Of a stretch of 64,000 bases of DNA, positions 36,901-45,403 are shown one piece after another. The stretch covers positions 2,728,001 to 2,792,000 of the forward strand of contig JBAGRP010000001.1 of the NCBI GenBank assembly GCA_036924855.1, in the 5' to 3' direction. The position numbers and the translations under genes were made by a program. The notes under the pieces are model-generated. The model saw only the letters and a program-made list of their open reading frames with translations. It ran no database searches and was not told the origin of the DNA. Numbering within the stretch: position 1 is the stretch's first letter; every line of letters begins with the position of its first letter. The DNA comes from Nitrobacteraceae bacterium AZCC 2146 (lineage in GTDB: Bacteria; Pseudomonadota; Alphaproteobacteria; Rhizobiales; Xanthobacteraceae).

Positions 36901-37101
36901 CTCCTCGATCAGCCTTGTGACGCTGTTATAGAGATTTTCCGGTGACGCGCCGGGATAGCTGGTGCTGATCGAAATCGACGGCGGCGCAATGATCGGATAC
37001 TGCGCGATTGGCAGCTGCGGGATCGCGATGGCGCCGAACAGACAAATGAACAGCGCGACGACCCAGGCGAAAATCGGCCTGTCGATGAAAAAACTTGGCA
37101 T
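33943..37101 (-). CDS. RND multidrug efflux permease (AcrB/MexB-like)
   Basis: A 1052-residue inner-membrane proton antiporter of the HAE1 family. It starts MPSFFIDRPIFAWVVALFI, diagnostic for AcrB-type pumps. The TM4 Asp pair is in GILVDDAIVVVENVERIMSEE. The large periplasmic loops and the second half-repeat (beginning RPGYTSGDAIAEMERL) are complete. The family exports drugs, dyes, bile salts or plant phenolics. It is 10 bp downstream of the adaptor gene and forms a two-gene unit with it. No outer-membrane factor or regulator gene is adjacent, so a remote TolC-like protein must serve it. Confidence 0.95.
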   Translation of the reverse strand: MPSFFIDRPIFAWVVALFICLFGAIAIPQLPIAQYPIIAPPSISISTSYPGASPENLYNSVTRLIEEELNGAAGILNFESTSDSLGAVEIIANFVPGTDTSQASVEVQNRLKRVEARLPRAVIQQGILVEEASAAVLQIITLRSTDGSLDEVGLGDFMIRNVLGEVRRIPGVGRASLYSTERSLRVWVDPAKLVGYNLTSDDVNKAITAQNAQVASGSVGAEPSTATTKTSSLVLVKGQLSTPEEFGAVVLRANADGSTVRLRDVARIEVGGLSYQFTTRLNGKPTAGLSVLMSPKGNALATASAIEAKMKELSNFFPANIAYDIPYNVTPVVEASIEKVLMTLVEAIVLVFIVMFLFLQNIRYTLIPTIVVPVALLGTCSALLLAGYSINMLTMFGMVLAVGILVDDAIVVVENVERIMSEEGLPPKEATRKAMHQISGAIIGITLVMIGVFVPMAFFPGSVGIIYRQFSVTMVASIAFSALLALSLTPALCATFLKPVKAGHGHAKKGVFGWFNRKLDATRDGYSKTVGWSLKRTGRLLVVYVALLVGLGWGFVRMPGGFLPIDDQGFITTDVQTPSDSSFSRTESAIEKVEAYLAKRTGIENVVFLTGFSFLGQGMNTAQAFITLKDWADRPPQDSAAAIVADINKELSSIRDAKISALQPPPIDNLGNSSGFSFRLQDRGQKGFPALMSASDKLIADANASPVLQKVYVEGLPPAPIVNLMIDREKAGAFGVTFEDINATISTNLGSNYINDFPNRGRMQRVVVQSEAANRMNASDILNYNVKNSRGQLVPFSSFATVEWAKGPTQIAGFNFYPAVRISGEARPGYTSGDAIAEMERLAGLLPRGFGYEWTGQSLQEKLSGSQAPFLLALSALVVFLVLAALYESWTIPLAVLMTVPLGICGAVLAASSRGLPNDVYFTVGLITIIGLAAKDAILIIEFAKDLRAQGKSLVDATMEACFLRFRPILMTGLAFICGVLPMVFANGAGGQSQQALGTSVTGGMVAVVILALLMVPVFFVAVQRLFSPDKETKAEEAKQGEATGSSSTAHS

Positions 37102-37111
37102 CGGTCAATAC

Positions 37112-38323
37112 TCAGGGCTTCGCTTGCGTCGTCTGCTGCTCACCTGCAGCGGCATTGGCAGCGGCTTCCGCCACCGGCCATGCCAGCGGCTTGACCTTGT
37201 CGCCGGGTGCAAACTTCTGAAAACCTTCGACCACGACCCGCTCGCCGCCCTTCAGACCTTCGGTGACGAACCACTGGCCATCCTGGACCGCACCCATCCG
37301 CACCACCTGGGTGGCGACGTGACCGTCATCCTTGACCACGAACACCTCGCTGCCGCCGCCGCCGTTACGCTGCACTGCCTGTTGCGGCACGGCGATCGAA
37401 TCGGTGTCGATGCCCTGCTCGATCAGCACGCGGACATACATGCCCGGCAGCAATTCGCGGTTCGGATTGGGAAACTCGCCGCGCAATGTCACCTGGCCGG
37501 TGAAGGTATCGACCTTGGATTCCGAAAACAGCAGCTTGCCCGGCAGCGGATAGAGCGTGCCGTCGTCGAGCACCAGCCGGACTTTTGCGGCGCCCGGCGC
37601 GATGCGATCAAGGTCGCCGCTGTCGAAAGCACGACGTAGCGTGTTCATCTCGCTCACCGACTGGGTGAAATCGGCATAGATCGGATCGAGCTGCTGGATC
37701 GTCGCCAGATTGATGTTCTCGTGCTGCACCACCAGCGCGCCTTCGCTGACCAGCGCGGCACCGATGATGCCGCTGATCGGCGCGCGAATGGTCGCGTAAT
37801 CGAGATTGAGTTTGGCGCGCGCGACATCGGCCTTGCGGCCGGCGATCTCGGCTTCGGCCTGGCGCATGGCGCCGACGGCCTTTTCGTTCTCGGCTTCGGA
37901 GACGGCCTTCTGACCTGCAAGAGTCGAAATGCGGCGCGCATGCTGCGCAGCCTGATCGTAGGCGGCTGCGGCTTTCGCAAGCGCGGCTTCGCTGGACAGC
38001 AGTTCAACCTCGAACGGCTTCGGATCGATACGATACAGCGGCTCGCCGGCCCTCACTTCGGTACCCTGGCGGAACAGCCGCTCGACGACGATGCCTGACA
38101 CGCGCGGGCGCACGTCGGCGACGCGGGTCGGCGCGATGCGGCCCGGCAATTCACGCACCAGCGAGCGCGCCTGCGGCTTGACGGAAACGACGCTGACTTC
38201 AGGCTCGGGTGCCTGTGACGATGCCGCAACGGCCTGCTTGGGCTCGTTGCACCCCGCGAGCACCGGCGCGAGGCCAGCCAGCAGCAGCGCCAGACCTGCA
38301 GAGCGTGCGTTGAAACTCGTCAT
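37112..38323 (-). CDS. RND efflux periplasmic adaptor lipoprotein (AcrA/MexA-like)
   Basis: From ATG 38323 this is a 403-residue lipoprotein. The lipobox is LAGC within LALLLAGLAPVLAGC. The lipoyl/beta-barrel segment contains RELPGRIAPTRVADVRPRVSG and RIDPKPFEVELLSSE, both typical of AcrA. RAPISGIIGAALVSEGALV and the LPGMYVRVLIEQG block follow. It links the RND pump to an outer-membrane channel. An in-frame ATG at 38335 and a longer frame to 38428 exist; the lipoprotein signal favours 38323. It is first in a two-gene operon. Confidence 0.93.
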   Translation of the reverse strand: MTSFNARSAGLALLLAGLAPVLAGCNEPKQAVAASSQAPEPEVSVVSVKPQARSLVRELPGRIAPTRVADVRPRVSGIVVERLFRQGTEVRAGEPLYRIDPKPFEVELLSSEAALAKAAAAYDQAAQHARRISTLAGQKAVSEAENEKAVGAMRQAEAEIAGRKADVARAKLNLDYATIRAPISGIIGAALVSEGALVVQHENINLATIQQLDPIYADFTQSVSEMNTLRRAFDSGDLDRIAPGAAKVRLVLDDGTLYPLPGKLLFSESKVDTFTGQVTLRGEFPNPNRELLPGMYVRVLIEQGIDTDSIAVPQQAVQRNGGGGSEVFVVKDDGHVATQVVRMGAVQDGQWFVTEGLKGGERVVVEGFQKFAPGDKVKPLAWPVAEAAANAAAGEQQTTQAKP

Positions 38324-38962
38324 TGAATCTATCATTCCCAAATCTGGATTCGCACATGCATCAACGGAGCCGCCGGGCACATGCCCATCGCGACTTCCCG
38401 GATATTTCGAACCGCTTTGATAGTTCACGGTAATTCAGCGGCGCTGCAGCGCAACACATTTCGTGGCGGCGCAATGCCACACGCCATTACCGCATTGAAA
38501 TCACAACGAGTTCCCACGCCTCACGCGAACGTGAGTCCATTAACACGGCCTGATAGCAGTCATGCGATAATGACAGCCACCGCGCTCGCTGCCATCGGCC
38601 TAACCGAGCAGGCCCGGCCATGGCCAAGACGAACCAGCGCCAGCGCCGCATCCGCAGCACAGCGTCATTTCTTTTCGATCTCGAACATCAAACGATGATC
38701 GGCATCGCCCCGTCGGTGAAGGTGAAGGGGAATGCCTCGCGATCCTGTCTTCCTTGTCGGCGCGGTCGAAAAGCCAGGCGCCGGAGCGATGCGCAGGATG
38801 TCCATGACGAAGCAACGTCCTAAATTCGCTGCAGTTCAAGCCGGTTTCAGGCCGAAATTCCCCTGTGGTCCGCCCGAAACCGGCGCACTCCGATCTTTTT
38901 TTGTCGCCGGGCTGTGCCATATTGCGCATCTGAGTTTCCCCTCGCACACAGATGAACCCACC
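38324..38962. promoter_or_regulatory. 639-bp intergenic region upstream of both RND adaptor and MotA-like gene
   Basis: No frame here looks like a real gene. It should contain the divergent promoters of the RND operon and the MotA-like operon. The perfect short palindrome CTCACG-CGAA-CGTGAG at 38520-38535 is the only striking site and may be an operator or a small RNA stem. Confidence 0.35.
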
Positions 38963-39961
38963 ATGGCGCCAGGCTCTTCTTCCCGCTCCGCGATGGAGAT
39001 CGAACTGACCAAACTGTCATCGCCCCGAATTTTCCTGGTACGGATGCTGGTGTTTCTGGTGCTCTGCGGCCTCGTGCTGACGGTGCTCTACAAGCAGATC
39101 ATCGTCGCCTTCTTCGCAAATCCCGGGCTCAACGCGCTGATCGGCGCGGTGCTGTTCATCGGCACCATCCTGTCGTTCCGGCAGGTGATCCGGCTCTATC
39201 CCGAAGTCTCCTGGGTCAATAACTTCCGGATCTCCGACCCTGGTCTGGCGCTGGACCGCCGGCCCACTCTGCTGGCGCCGATGGCGGCGATCCTCGGCGG
39301 CGAGCGCACCGGGCGGATGTCGATCTCGCAGCAGACCATGCGGCATCTCCTGGATTCGATCGCCACGCGGCTCGATGAGGCCCGCGACATCTCGCGCTAC
39401 ATGACCGGCCTCCTGGTGTTCCTCGGCCTGCTCGGCACCTTCTGGGGCCTGATCGAGACCGTCGGTTCGGTCGGCAAGGTGATCGAGGGGCTGAAGGTCG
39501 GCGGCGATGCCGGCTCGCTGTTCGACACGCTGAAGGAAGGCCTTGCGGCTCCCTTGGGCGGCATGGGCATTTCGTTCTCGTCGTCGCTGTTCGGTCTGGC
39601 GGGATCGCTGATCCTCGGTTTCCTCGATCTGCAGTCCAGCCAGGCGCAGAACCGGTTCTATACCGACCTCGAAGACTGGCTCGCCTCCACCGTGCGGGAA
39701 TATTCCGGCGAGAGCGCCGCCGGCGCGTCGGGCGACCTGCAGAACGCCATCGAGCGGCTGCGCACCACCATGGAAGAAGGCGGCAACAACCGCGGCACCA
39801 CCACCGCCATGGCCAACCTCGCCGATGCCATTCAGAGCCTCGTCGCGCATATGCGCAGCGAGCAGGAAATGATCCGCGAATGGGCCGACGGCCAGGGCGA
39901 GCAGAACCGCGAGATCAAGAAACTGCTCGAGCGCATCGCGCGCCAGCCTGAGAAAAACTAG
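38963..39961 (+). CDS. MotA/TolQ/ExbB-like proton channel protein
   Basis: A 332-residue membrane protein. Hydrophobic segments lie near 24-46, 56-74, 148-170 and 195-220. The third contains LLVFLGLLGTFWGLIETVG and the fourth GMGISFSSSLFGLAGSLILG, the two conserved channel helices of the MotA/TolQ/ExbB family. A C-terminal helical tail (about 230-332) follows. With the OmpA-like protein downstream it should form a proton-driven motor acting on the cell wall. No flagellar, tol or ton genes are near. An in-frame ATG at 38993 is an alternative start. Confidence 0.86.
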   Translation: MAPGSSSRSAMEIELTKLSSPRIFLVRMLVFLVLCGLVLTVLYKQIIVAFFANPGLNALIGAVLFIGTILSFRQVIRLYPEVSWVNNFRISDPGLALDRRPTLLAPMAAILGGERTGRMSISQQTMRHLLDSIATRLDEARDISRYMTGLLVFLGLLGTFWGLIETVGSVGKVIEGLKVGGDAGSLFDTLKEGLAAPLGGMGISFSSSLFGLAGSLILGFLDLQSSQAQNRFYTDLEDWLASTVREYSGESAAGASGDLQNAIERLRTTMEEGGNNRGTTTAMANLADAIQSLVAHMRSEQEMIREWADGQGEQNREIKKLLERIARQPEKN

Positions 39962-39971
39962 TGCACGGCCT

Positions 39972-40130
39972 CGTGCCCCGGATGCGGCGCAACGCGCTGC
40001 TCCTGACGATGCGAAGCATCGTTAGGCAGCGTGGTGCGCTGCCGATCCGGGGCCCATCGTTTGCTTGCGTTGCTGTGGGTCCCGGATCTGCGGAGCGGCA
40101 TAAAGAATGCCGCACCGCGTCCGGGACACG
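39972..40130. repeat. Dispersed intergenic repeat, family D copy 2
   Basis: CGTGCCCCGGATGCGG at 39972-39987 and CCGCGTCCGGGACACG at 40115-40130 are imperfect inverted ends (14 of 16). Inside are a GATGCGAAGCATC hairpin and GTGGGTCCC / GCGGAGCGGCAT blocks shared with the copy at 308-413. It lies between the MotA-like and OmpA-like genes without breaking either. Confidence 0.65.
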
Positions 40131-40157
40131 GTGCCTCCTGATCCTGGAGAAAATTTA

Positions 40158-41189
40158 ATGGCTCTCGCACGCGGACGCCGCGGTTCCTCCGAGTTCAACT
40201 ACTGGCCGGGCTTCGTCGACGCGCTGTCGACGCTGGTGCTGGCCATCGTGTTCCTGCTGTCGATCTTTCTGGTGGTGCAGTTCTTCCTGTCGCAGGAGGT
40301 CACCGGCAAGGACAAGGCGCTGGAGCAGCTCAACGCCAAGCTGGCGCAGTTGGCCGACCTGCTGTCGCTGGAAAAACTCAGCAAGCTCAACCTCGACGAC
40401 CAGTTGTCGCAGATGCGCGCCGGCCTCGCCTCCGCCGAGGCCGAGCGCGATCGCGTCAAGGGCCTCTATGACGGCCTCGCCGGCGCCGGCAGCGATGCCG
40501 CCGGCCGCGCCGGGGAACTCAACAAGGCCCTGGATTCCGAGAAGCAACTGTCGGCCCGCGCGCTGGCGCAGGTCGAGGTGCTGAACCAGCAGATCAGTGC
40601 GCTGCGCCGCCAGCTCGCCGCGCTCGAAGAAGCCCTCGATGCCTCCGAGAAGCGCGACAAGGAATCCCAGGGCCGGATCGTCGATCTCGGCCAGCGCCTC
40701 AATGTCGCGCTGGCGCAGCGGGTGCAGGAATTGTCGCGCTATCGCTCCGAATTCTTCGGCCGGTTGCGCGCGATCCTCGGTAACCGCCCGGACATCCGCA
40801 TCGTTGGCGACCGTTTCGTGTTCCAGTCCGAAGTGTTCTTCGACACCGGACAAGCGTTGCTGCTGCCGGAGGGCCGTGCCGAGCTGGACAAGCTCGCCAG
40901 CGCGCTGATCGACCTCGACAAGCAGATCCCCAGCGAGATCGCCTGGGTGCTGCGGGTCGACGGTCATACCGACGTCCGCCCGATCATCAACAGTCCGCTG
41001 TTCAAGTCGAACTGGGAGTTGTCGTCGGCCCGCGCGATTTCGGTGGTGCAGTATCTGATCTCGCTCGGTGTGCCCGCGCAGCGGCTTGTCGCCGCCGGCT
41101 TCGCCGAATTCCAGCCGCTCGATACGGCAGCGACCGAAGACGCCTACAAGCGTAACCGCCGCATCGAACTGAAGCTGACGGAACGCTGA
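40158..41189 (+). CDS. OmpA/MotB-family peptidoglycan-binding protein
   Basis: A 343-residue protein with one membrane helix near residues 22-45 (DALSTLVLAIVFLLSIFLV). A coiled coil of about 140 residues follows (rich in LEQLNAKLAQL-type heptads). The C-terminal OmpA domain (about 220-343) includes VFFDTGQALLLPEG, RVDGHTDVRPI and KRNRRIELKLTE, which bind peptidoglycan. GGAGA lies before ATG 40158. It is the natural stator partner of the MotA-like protein. It lacks the short plug region typical of MotB and has an unusually long coiled coil. Confidence 0.87.
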   Translation: MALARGRRGSSEFNYWPGFVDALSTLVLAIVFLLSIFLVVQFFLSQEVTGKDKALEQLNAKLAQLADLLSLEKLSKLNLDDQLSQMRAGLASAEAERDRVKGLYDGLAGAGSDAAGRAGELNKALDSEKQLSARALAQVEVLNQQISALRRQLAALEEALDASEKRDKESQGRIVDLGQRLNVALAQRVQELSRYRSEFFGRLRAILGNRPDIRIVGDRFVFQSEVFFDTGQALLLPEGRAELDKLASALIDLDKQIPSEIAWVLRVDGHTDVRPIINSPLFKSNWELSSARAISVVQYLISLGVPAQRLVAAGFAEFQPLDTAATEDAYKRNRRIELKLTER

Positions 41190-41194
41190 GCGCG

Positions 41195-41641
41195 ATGGCA
41201 CCGGCGTTTCAGTTAAGGCCCTATCGCACCAGCGATGAAGACGCTGCGATCGCATTGTGGCTGGAGACCTGGCGGCAGGCCTATCCCTCGATCAACTTTG
41301 CCGCCCGCGTCGACTGGTGGCGCGAGCGCTGGCGCAACGAGCTGGTGCCGGTGGCGCAGATCGTGATTGCCGAACAGGATGATGCGCTGATCGGTTTTGT
41401 GACCATCGATGGTGGCGGTTATCTGGATCAGCTGGTGGTCAGCCCCGCGCAATGGGGCACGGACCTCGGGAATGCGCTGGTATCCGAGGCCAAACGCCTG
41501 TCGCCCGATGGCGTGACCCTCAAGGTCAACGCCGACAATTTCCGCGCCATCCGCTTTTACGAGCGCAACGGATTTGCACACGACGGCGACGAAGTGAATT
41601 CGTCAGGACGTACGGTGCTGTTGATGGCGTGGAGAGCTTAA
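41195..41641 (+). CDS. GNAT family N-acetyltransferase
   Basis: A 148-residue acetyl-CoA-dependent acyltransferase. It starts FQLRPYRTSDEDAAIALW, and the core block is LDQLVVSPAQWGTDLGNALV, where the usual Q/RxxGxG/A loop appears as WGTDLG. VNADNFRAIRFYERNGF is the conserved C-terminal strand and helix. Its substrate is unknown. It starts 5 bp after the OmpA-like stop and is probably in the same transcript. Confidence 0.85.
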   Translation: MAPAFQLRPYRTSDEDAAIALWLETWRQAYPSINFAARVDWWRERWRNELVPVAQIVIAEQDDALIGFVTIDGGGYLDQLVVSPAQWGTDLGNALVSEAKRLSPDGVTLKVNADNFRAIRFYERNGFAHDGDEVNSSGRTVLLMAWRA

Positions 41642-41643
41642 CG

Positions 41644-41757
41644 CGTCATTGCGAGGAGCTCTTGCGACGAAGCAATCCAGCATTCGCTCGTAGCCTCTGG
41701 ATTGCTTCGCTCAGGACAAAGTTGGCAACGCCAACTTTGTCAGAGCTCGCAATGACG
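41644..41757. repeat. Palindromic intergenic repeat (family C) with nested hairpins
   Basis: Perfect 12-bp ends CGTCATTGCGAG (41644-41655) and CTCGCAATGACG (41746-41757) enclose two more exact pairs. These are CGAAGCAATCCAG (41668-41680) with CTGGATTGCTTCG (41697-41709), and AAAGTTGGC (41718-41726) with GCCAACTTT (41730-41738). A related partial copy lies near 46325-46360. No transposase frame is present. Confidence 0.75.
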
Positions 41758-41766
41758 ACAAAACAC

Positions 41767-43626
41767 TCACACCCCGAACTGCAGCCTTGCCAGCCGCGCA
41801 TACAGCCCGTTCGCGGCGACCAGCGAGGCATGGGTGCCCTGCTCGACGATGCGGCCGTGCTCCATGACGAGGATGCGATCGCAGGACAATACGGTGGCCA
41901 GACGATGTGCGATCACCAGCGTGGTGCGGTGGCGCATCAGTTCTTCCAGCGCGGTCTGCACCAGGGTTTCGGATTCGGCATCGAGTGCCGAGGTAGCTTC
42001 ATCGAGCAGCAGCAAGGGCGCATCGCGCAGGATCGCGCGGGCAATCGCGATGCGCTGACGCTGGCCGCCGGATAGCGTGACGCCGCGCTCACCAAGCTGG
42101 GCTTCAAAGCCATCCGGCAGGCGGCGGATGAATTCGGTGGCGTGGGCGAGGCTGGCGGCGTGTTCGACCTCAGCGTCGGTGGCGTCGGGCCGGCCAAAGC
42201 GGATGTTTTCCCGCGCGGTGGCGGCGAACACCACGGAATCCTGCGGCACCAGTGCGACGCGCTTGCGCAGGTCGCGCGGATCGGCGTCGCGGATCGGCAC
42301 GCCGTCGAACGAGATCACGCCGCTCTTCGGATCATAGAACCGCAACAACAGATGAAACAGCGTGCTCTTGCCGGCACCGGACGGGCCGACGATGGCGACC
42401 TTCTCGCCTGACTTCACCGACAACGAGACACTGTCGGCCGACAGGATGTCCGGCCGGGTCGGATAGGCAAAACTGACATTGTCGAACGCGACATCGCCGC
42501 GCGCCGGCGTCGGCAGCGCACGCGGCACGGCGGGAGCGACGATGGCGGACTTGACGTGGAGGATCTCGAACAGCCGCTCGGCCGCGCCGGACGCGGCCGA
42601 AACCTCGCCCCACACTTCGCTGAGCTGGCCGAGGCTGGAGGCCGCAAATGCTGCATACAGCACGAACTGGCCGAGCCGGCCCGGCGTCAGCGCACCGGTG
42701 AGCACGTCATGGGAGCCGACCCAGAGGATGCCGACCACGCTGGAGAAGACGATGAAGATGATGATCGCGGTCAGCACCGCGCGGGCGCGGGTCGAGCCGC
42801 GCGCGGCTTCATAGGCCTGCTCGACCTCGCCGCCGAAGCGGGCATTGGCGAGGTGCTCGTTGGTATAGGCCTGCACGGTGCGGATCGCGCCGACCAGCTC
42901 GCCGGCATAGGCGGAGGCTTCCGCCAGGGTGTCCTGCGCATTGCGCGACAGACGCCGCACCCAGCGCCCAAACGCCACCAGGGGAATCACGATCAGCGGG
43001 ATCGCCGCCAACACGAAGCCCGACAGCTTCGGGCTGGAGATCACCATCATCGTGGCGGCGCCGAGGAACAGCACGACGTTGCGCAGCGCGATCGAGACCG
43101 ACGCGCCGACCGCGGACTTGATCTGGGTGGTATCGGCAGTCAACCGCGACACCAGCTCGCCCGATCGCGCCGAATCGAAGAATGCCGGCGAAAGTGCTGT
43201 GAGATGCACGAACACGTCGCGGCGGAGATCGGCGACGATCCGCTCGCCGATGGTCATGACCAGGTAATAACGCGCGGCGCTGGCGCCGGCGAGCACGGCG
43301 ACCACCGCGATCATCACGCTGAAATAGCTGTTGATCATGGCGATGCCTTCGGGGCTGAAGCCGAAGTCGATCATCCGACGCACTGCCACCGGCACGATCA
43401 GGGTGGTCAGCGCCGCGATGGTCAGCGAGATCAGGGCCATCACCACCCGGCCGCGGTAGCGGGCCACATAGGGCGCCAGTGCCAGCAGCGGCCGCAATTT
43501 GGCACGGCTGGGCGCCGGGACGTCCACCACGGCATCGACCAAGGACGGCTCAGGGAGCACAGGATCCGGCTGCGGAGGCGGCGGATTCGGGCCGCGGGGG
43601 GTTTCAAGCCGTTCGACTGCACTCAT
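41767..43626 (-). CDS. ABC transporter, MsbA-type fused permease-ATPase
   Basis: A 619-residue half-transporter. About 40 variable N-terminal residues are followed by a six-helix membrane domain (about 45-335). The nucleotide-binding domain has Walker [10 protein letters not shown], signature [15 protein letters not shown] and Walker [13 protein letters not shown]. It should work as a homodimeric exporter of lipid, peptide or drug in the inner membrane; the substrate is unknown. It stands alone between repeat C and rpmE, with rpmE divergent. Confidence 0.93.
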   Translation of the reverse strand: MSAVERLETPRGPNPPPPQPDPVLPEPSLVDAVVDVPAPSRAKLRPLLALAPYVARYRGRVVMALISLTIAALTTLIVPVAVRRMIDFGFSPEGIAMINSYFSVMIAVVAVLAGASAARYYLVMTIGERIVADLRRDVFVHLTALSPAFFDSARSGELVSRLTADTTQIKSAVGASVSIALRNVVLFLGAATMMVISSPKLSGFVLAAIPLIVIPLVAFGRWVRRLSRNAQDTLAEASAYAGELVGAIRTVQAYTNEHLANARFGGEVEQAYEAARGSTRARAVLTAIIIFIVFSSVVGILWVGSHDVLTGALTPGRLGQFVLYAAFAASSLGQLSEVWGEVSAASGAAERLFEILHVKSAIVAPAVPRALPTPARGDVAFDNVSFAYPTRPDILSADSVSLSVKSGEKVAIVGPSGAGKSTLFHLLLRFYDPKSGVISFDGVPIRDADPRDLRKRVALVPQDSVVFAATARENIRFGRPDATDAEVEHAASLAHATEFIRRLPDGFEAQLGERGVTLSGGQRQRIAIARAILRDAPLLLLDEATSALDAESETLVQTALEELMRHRTTLVIAHRLATVLSCDRILVMEHGRIVEQGTHASLVAANGLYARLARLQFGV

Positions 43627-43786
43627 GATTCAAGACCATCCTCTTCGCCCGCCTCAGATAGGCCCCCAAACCCCTGCTGGCAAATGAGCTGGAGTCCTTG
43701 TCTTGGCGGCATTCCTGCGATATAGAGCGGCCAAATCCGCCCCTCATACGCCGTGATGCAGGCGCCAGCGCGCCGAAGGAATTGCC

Positions 43787-44017
43787 ATGAAAGCCGAAGT
43801 TCACCCGGATTATCATATGATTACGGTCGTTATGACCGACGGGACCGAGTTCCAGACCCGCTCCACCTGGGGCAAGGAAGGCGACAAGCTGAACCTCGAC
43901 ATCGACGCCAAGACCCACCCGGCCTGGACCGGCGGTACCGCGCAGATGCTCGACCGCGGCGGCCGCGTCTCGCGCTTCCAGAAGAAGTTTTCGGGATTCC
44001 TCAAGAAGGAAGACTGA
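43787..44017 (+). CDS. rpmE: 50S ribosomal protein bL31
   Basis: A 76-residue ribosomal protein starting [19 protein letters not shown]. The zinc CxxC pair of C+ forms is absent, so this is the zinc-independent (C-) type for large-subunit bridge B1b. An ATTGCC gap and AAGGA precede ATG 43787. It is followed by a strong bidirectional terminator, so it is monocistronic. It contacts 5S rRNA and the small subunit head. Confidence 0.96.
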   Translation: MKAEVHPDYHMITVVMTDGTEFQTRSTWGKEGDKLNLDIDAKTHPAWTGGTAQMLDRGGRVSRFQKKFSGFLKKED

Positions 44018-44049
44018 GCCTTTTGGGGCTCGTCCGACTGACGACACAC

Positions 44050-44078
44050 AAAACGCCTCGCTTTCGCGGGGCGTTTTT
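44050..44078. terminator. Bidirectional intrinsic terminator after rpmE
   Basis: AAAACGCC-T-CGC pairs with GCG-G-GGCGTTTT around a TTTC loop and is followed by a T-run on the plus strand. The A-run on the 5' side gives a T-run on the minus strand too. It sits between rpmE and the convergent acyltransferase gene and can end both transcripts. Confidence 0.9.
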
Positions 44079-44090
44079 CGTTTGGCGGTG

Positions 44091-45182
44091 TCAGGATGCG
44101 CTTCGCGCCGGGGCATGCTCCGGCTTCGGGCCGAACCATTCGACGATGGCCTTGCGGCCGGGCATTTCGACGCAACGATAGCTCAGCTCCGACAGCAGCC
44201 AGATCGCGGCGAAGCAAGCGCAGGCCGCGGCGACATAGACCGCTTCGGTCTCGCCAAAATGCCGCCAGGTGCGGACGGCAAAACTCACGAACAGCGGATG
44301 GATCAGGTAGATCGAATAGGAGATGATCCCGAGCCGGTAGACCAGCGCGTTGCCGAACAGCACCTGCGCCAGCCGGCCGTCGCGCGACAGCACTGCCACC
44401 AGCGGGATGAACAGCAGGTACAGCGGCAGGTCGCTGTGGCTAAATACGCCCACCGCGAACATCGCGACGAGAATGCCGATCACCAGCGCGTCCTGCATCG
44501 CCATCGAGAGCCGGTCGATCACGCCGGCAAAGCGGAAGATCGCCAACCCCAGCGTGAAGCCGGCGACGGCGCGCAGCAGCGGATAGAACGAATTGCCATT
44601 GACCACGTCGAGCGAGCCGCCCGTGCCGCGGCCGCTGATGCTGACCGCATAGATCGCAATGAATGCCGCGAGCACGGAGAGGCCGGCCGTCAGCGCGCTC
44701 TTGCGCAGCGTGAAGGCCATCAGGATCGGCAGCAGCAGATACGAGCCCATCTCGGCGCTCGCCGCCCAGGCCACGCCGATCACCGGATAGATGTAAAATC
44801 CCCAGCCGGTCATCATCAGCAGATTGCCGACCACGTCCCACGCTGAATACATCTCCAGTTTGTCGCCGGACAGGCCGGCCGCCATCTTGGCCACGTAGAA
44901 CAGACCGATGACGAAATAAGCGGGATACAGCCGCGCCACACGCTTCAGCATGAAGGTCGCGAATTTACCTGGGGTGAGATGGTCGAAGGCGTCCCGGTAG
45001 GTCAGCGCCATCACGTAGCCGCTGAGCATGAAGAACAGGTCGACCAGCAGGTAGCCGAAAGGTATCCGGAAATAGGAAGCGGTGCCGCCGGTGGCGAGCT
45101 GAACATCGCCGAAATGGTAGACGACAATAACGGCCGCGGCGACGCCGCGGACCCCGGTCAACGCCCTGATATCTGCTGCCAT
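44091..45182 (-). CDS. Acyltransferase-3 family membrane protein (OafA/YrhL-like)
   Basis: A 363-residue protein with about ten hydrophobic segments. It starts ALTGVRGVAAAVIVVYHFGD; the His in YHF and the Arg in TGVRG are the conserved catalytic region of the acyltransferase-3 fold. SGYVMALTYRD is the second signature. Such proteins acylate polysaccharides or lipids at the inner membrane. The substrate is unknown. It is monocistronic and convergent with rpmE. Confidence 0.87.
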   Translation of the reverse strand: MAADIRALTGVRGVAAAVIVVYHFGDVQLATGGTASYFRIPFGYLLVDLFFMLSGYVMALTYRDAFDHLTPGKFATFMLKRVARLYPAYFVIGLFYVAKMAAGLSGDKLEMYSAWDVVGNLLMMTGWGFYIYPVIGVAWAASAEMGSYLLLPILMAFTLRKSALTAGLSVLAAFIAIYAVSISGRGTGGSLDVVNGNSFYPLLRAVAGFTLGLAIFRFAGVIDRLSMAMQDALVIGILVAMFAVGVFSHSDLPLYLLFIPLVAVLSRDGRLAQVLFGNALVYRLGIISYSIYLIHPLFVSFAVRTWRHFGETEAVYVAAACACFAAIWLLSELSYRCVEMPGRKAIVEWFGPKPEHAPARSAS

Positions 45183-45248
45183 CTCATCTGCCCCCGTGCC
45201 GCACGCGCATACTTAGCGCATTTTCGGGAGCGTGTTTGCTAACAGTTT

Positions 45249-45398
45249 GTCATTCCCCGACACGCCAATTGGCGTGTCTGAGGATGCGCTTCAGGCCGGC
45301 AAAGTCGGCTGGAGTGCAGACCCGGAATCCCGGGATAGTTGAGCATCTCGGGATTCCGGGTTCGCTCGCAGCTGACGCTGCTCCCGCCCCGGAATGAC
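45249..45398. repeat. Palindromic intergenic repeat (family B copy 2)
   Basis: GTCATTCC at 45249-45256 matches GGAATGAC at 45391-45398. The internal CCCGGAATCCCG is inverted as CGGGATTCCGGG. It is the same type as 12031-12147 and lies between the acyltransferase and RcdA-like genes. Confidence 0.65.
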
Positions 45399-45403
45399 AG
45401 AAT

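Noticed and set aside
38963..41189. MotA-like plus OmpA-like pair as a Zorya defence system
   Set aside because: ZorC, ZorD or ZorE-type genes are not present nearby, and the MotA-like protein lacks the very long tail of ZorA. A GNAT and an ABC exporter follow instead.
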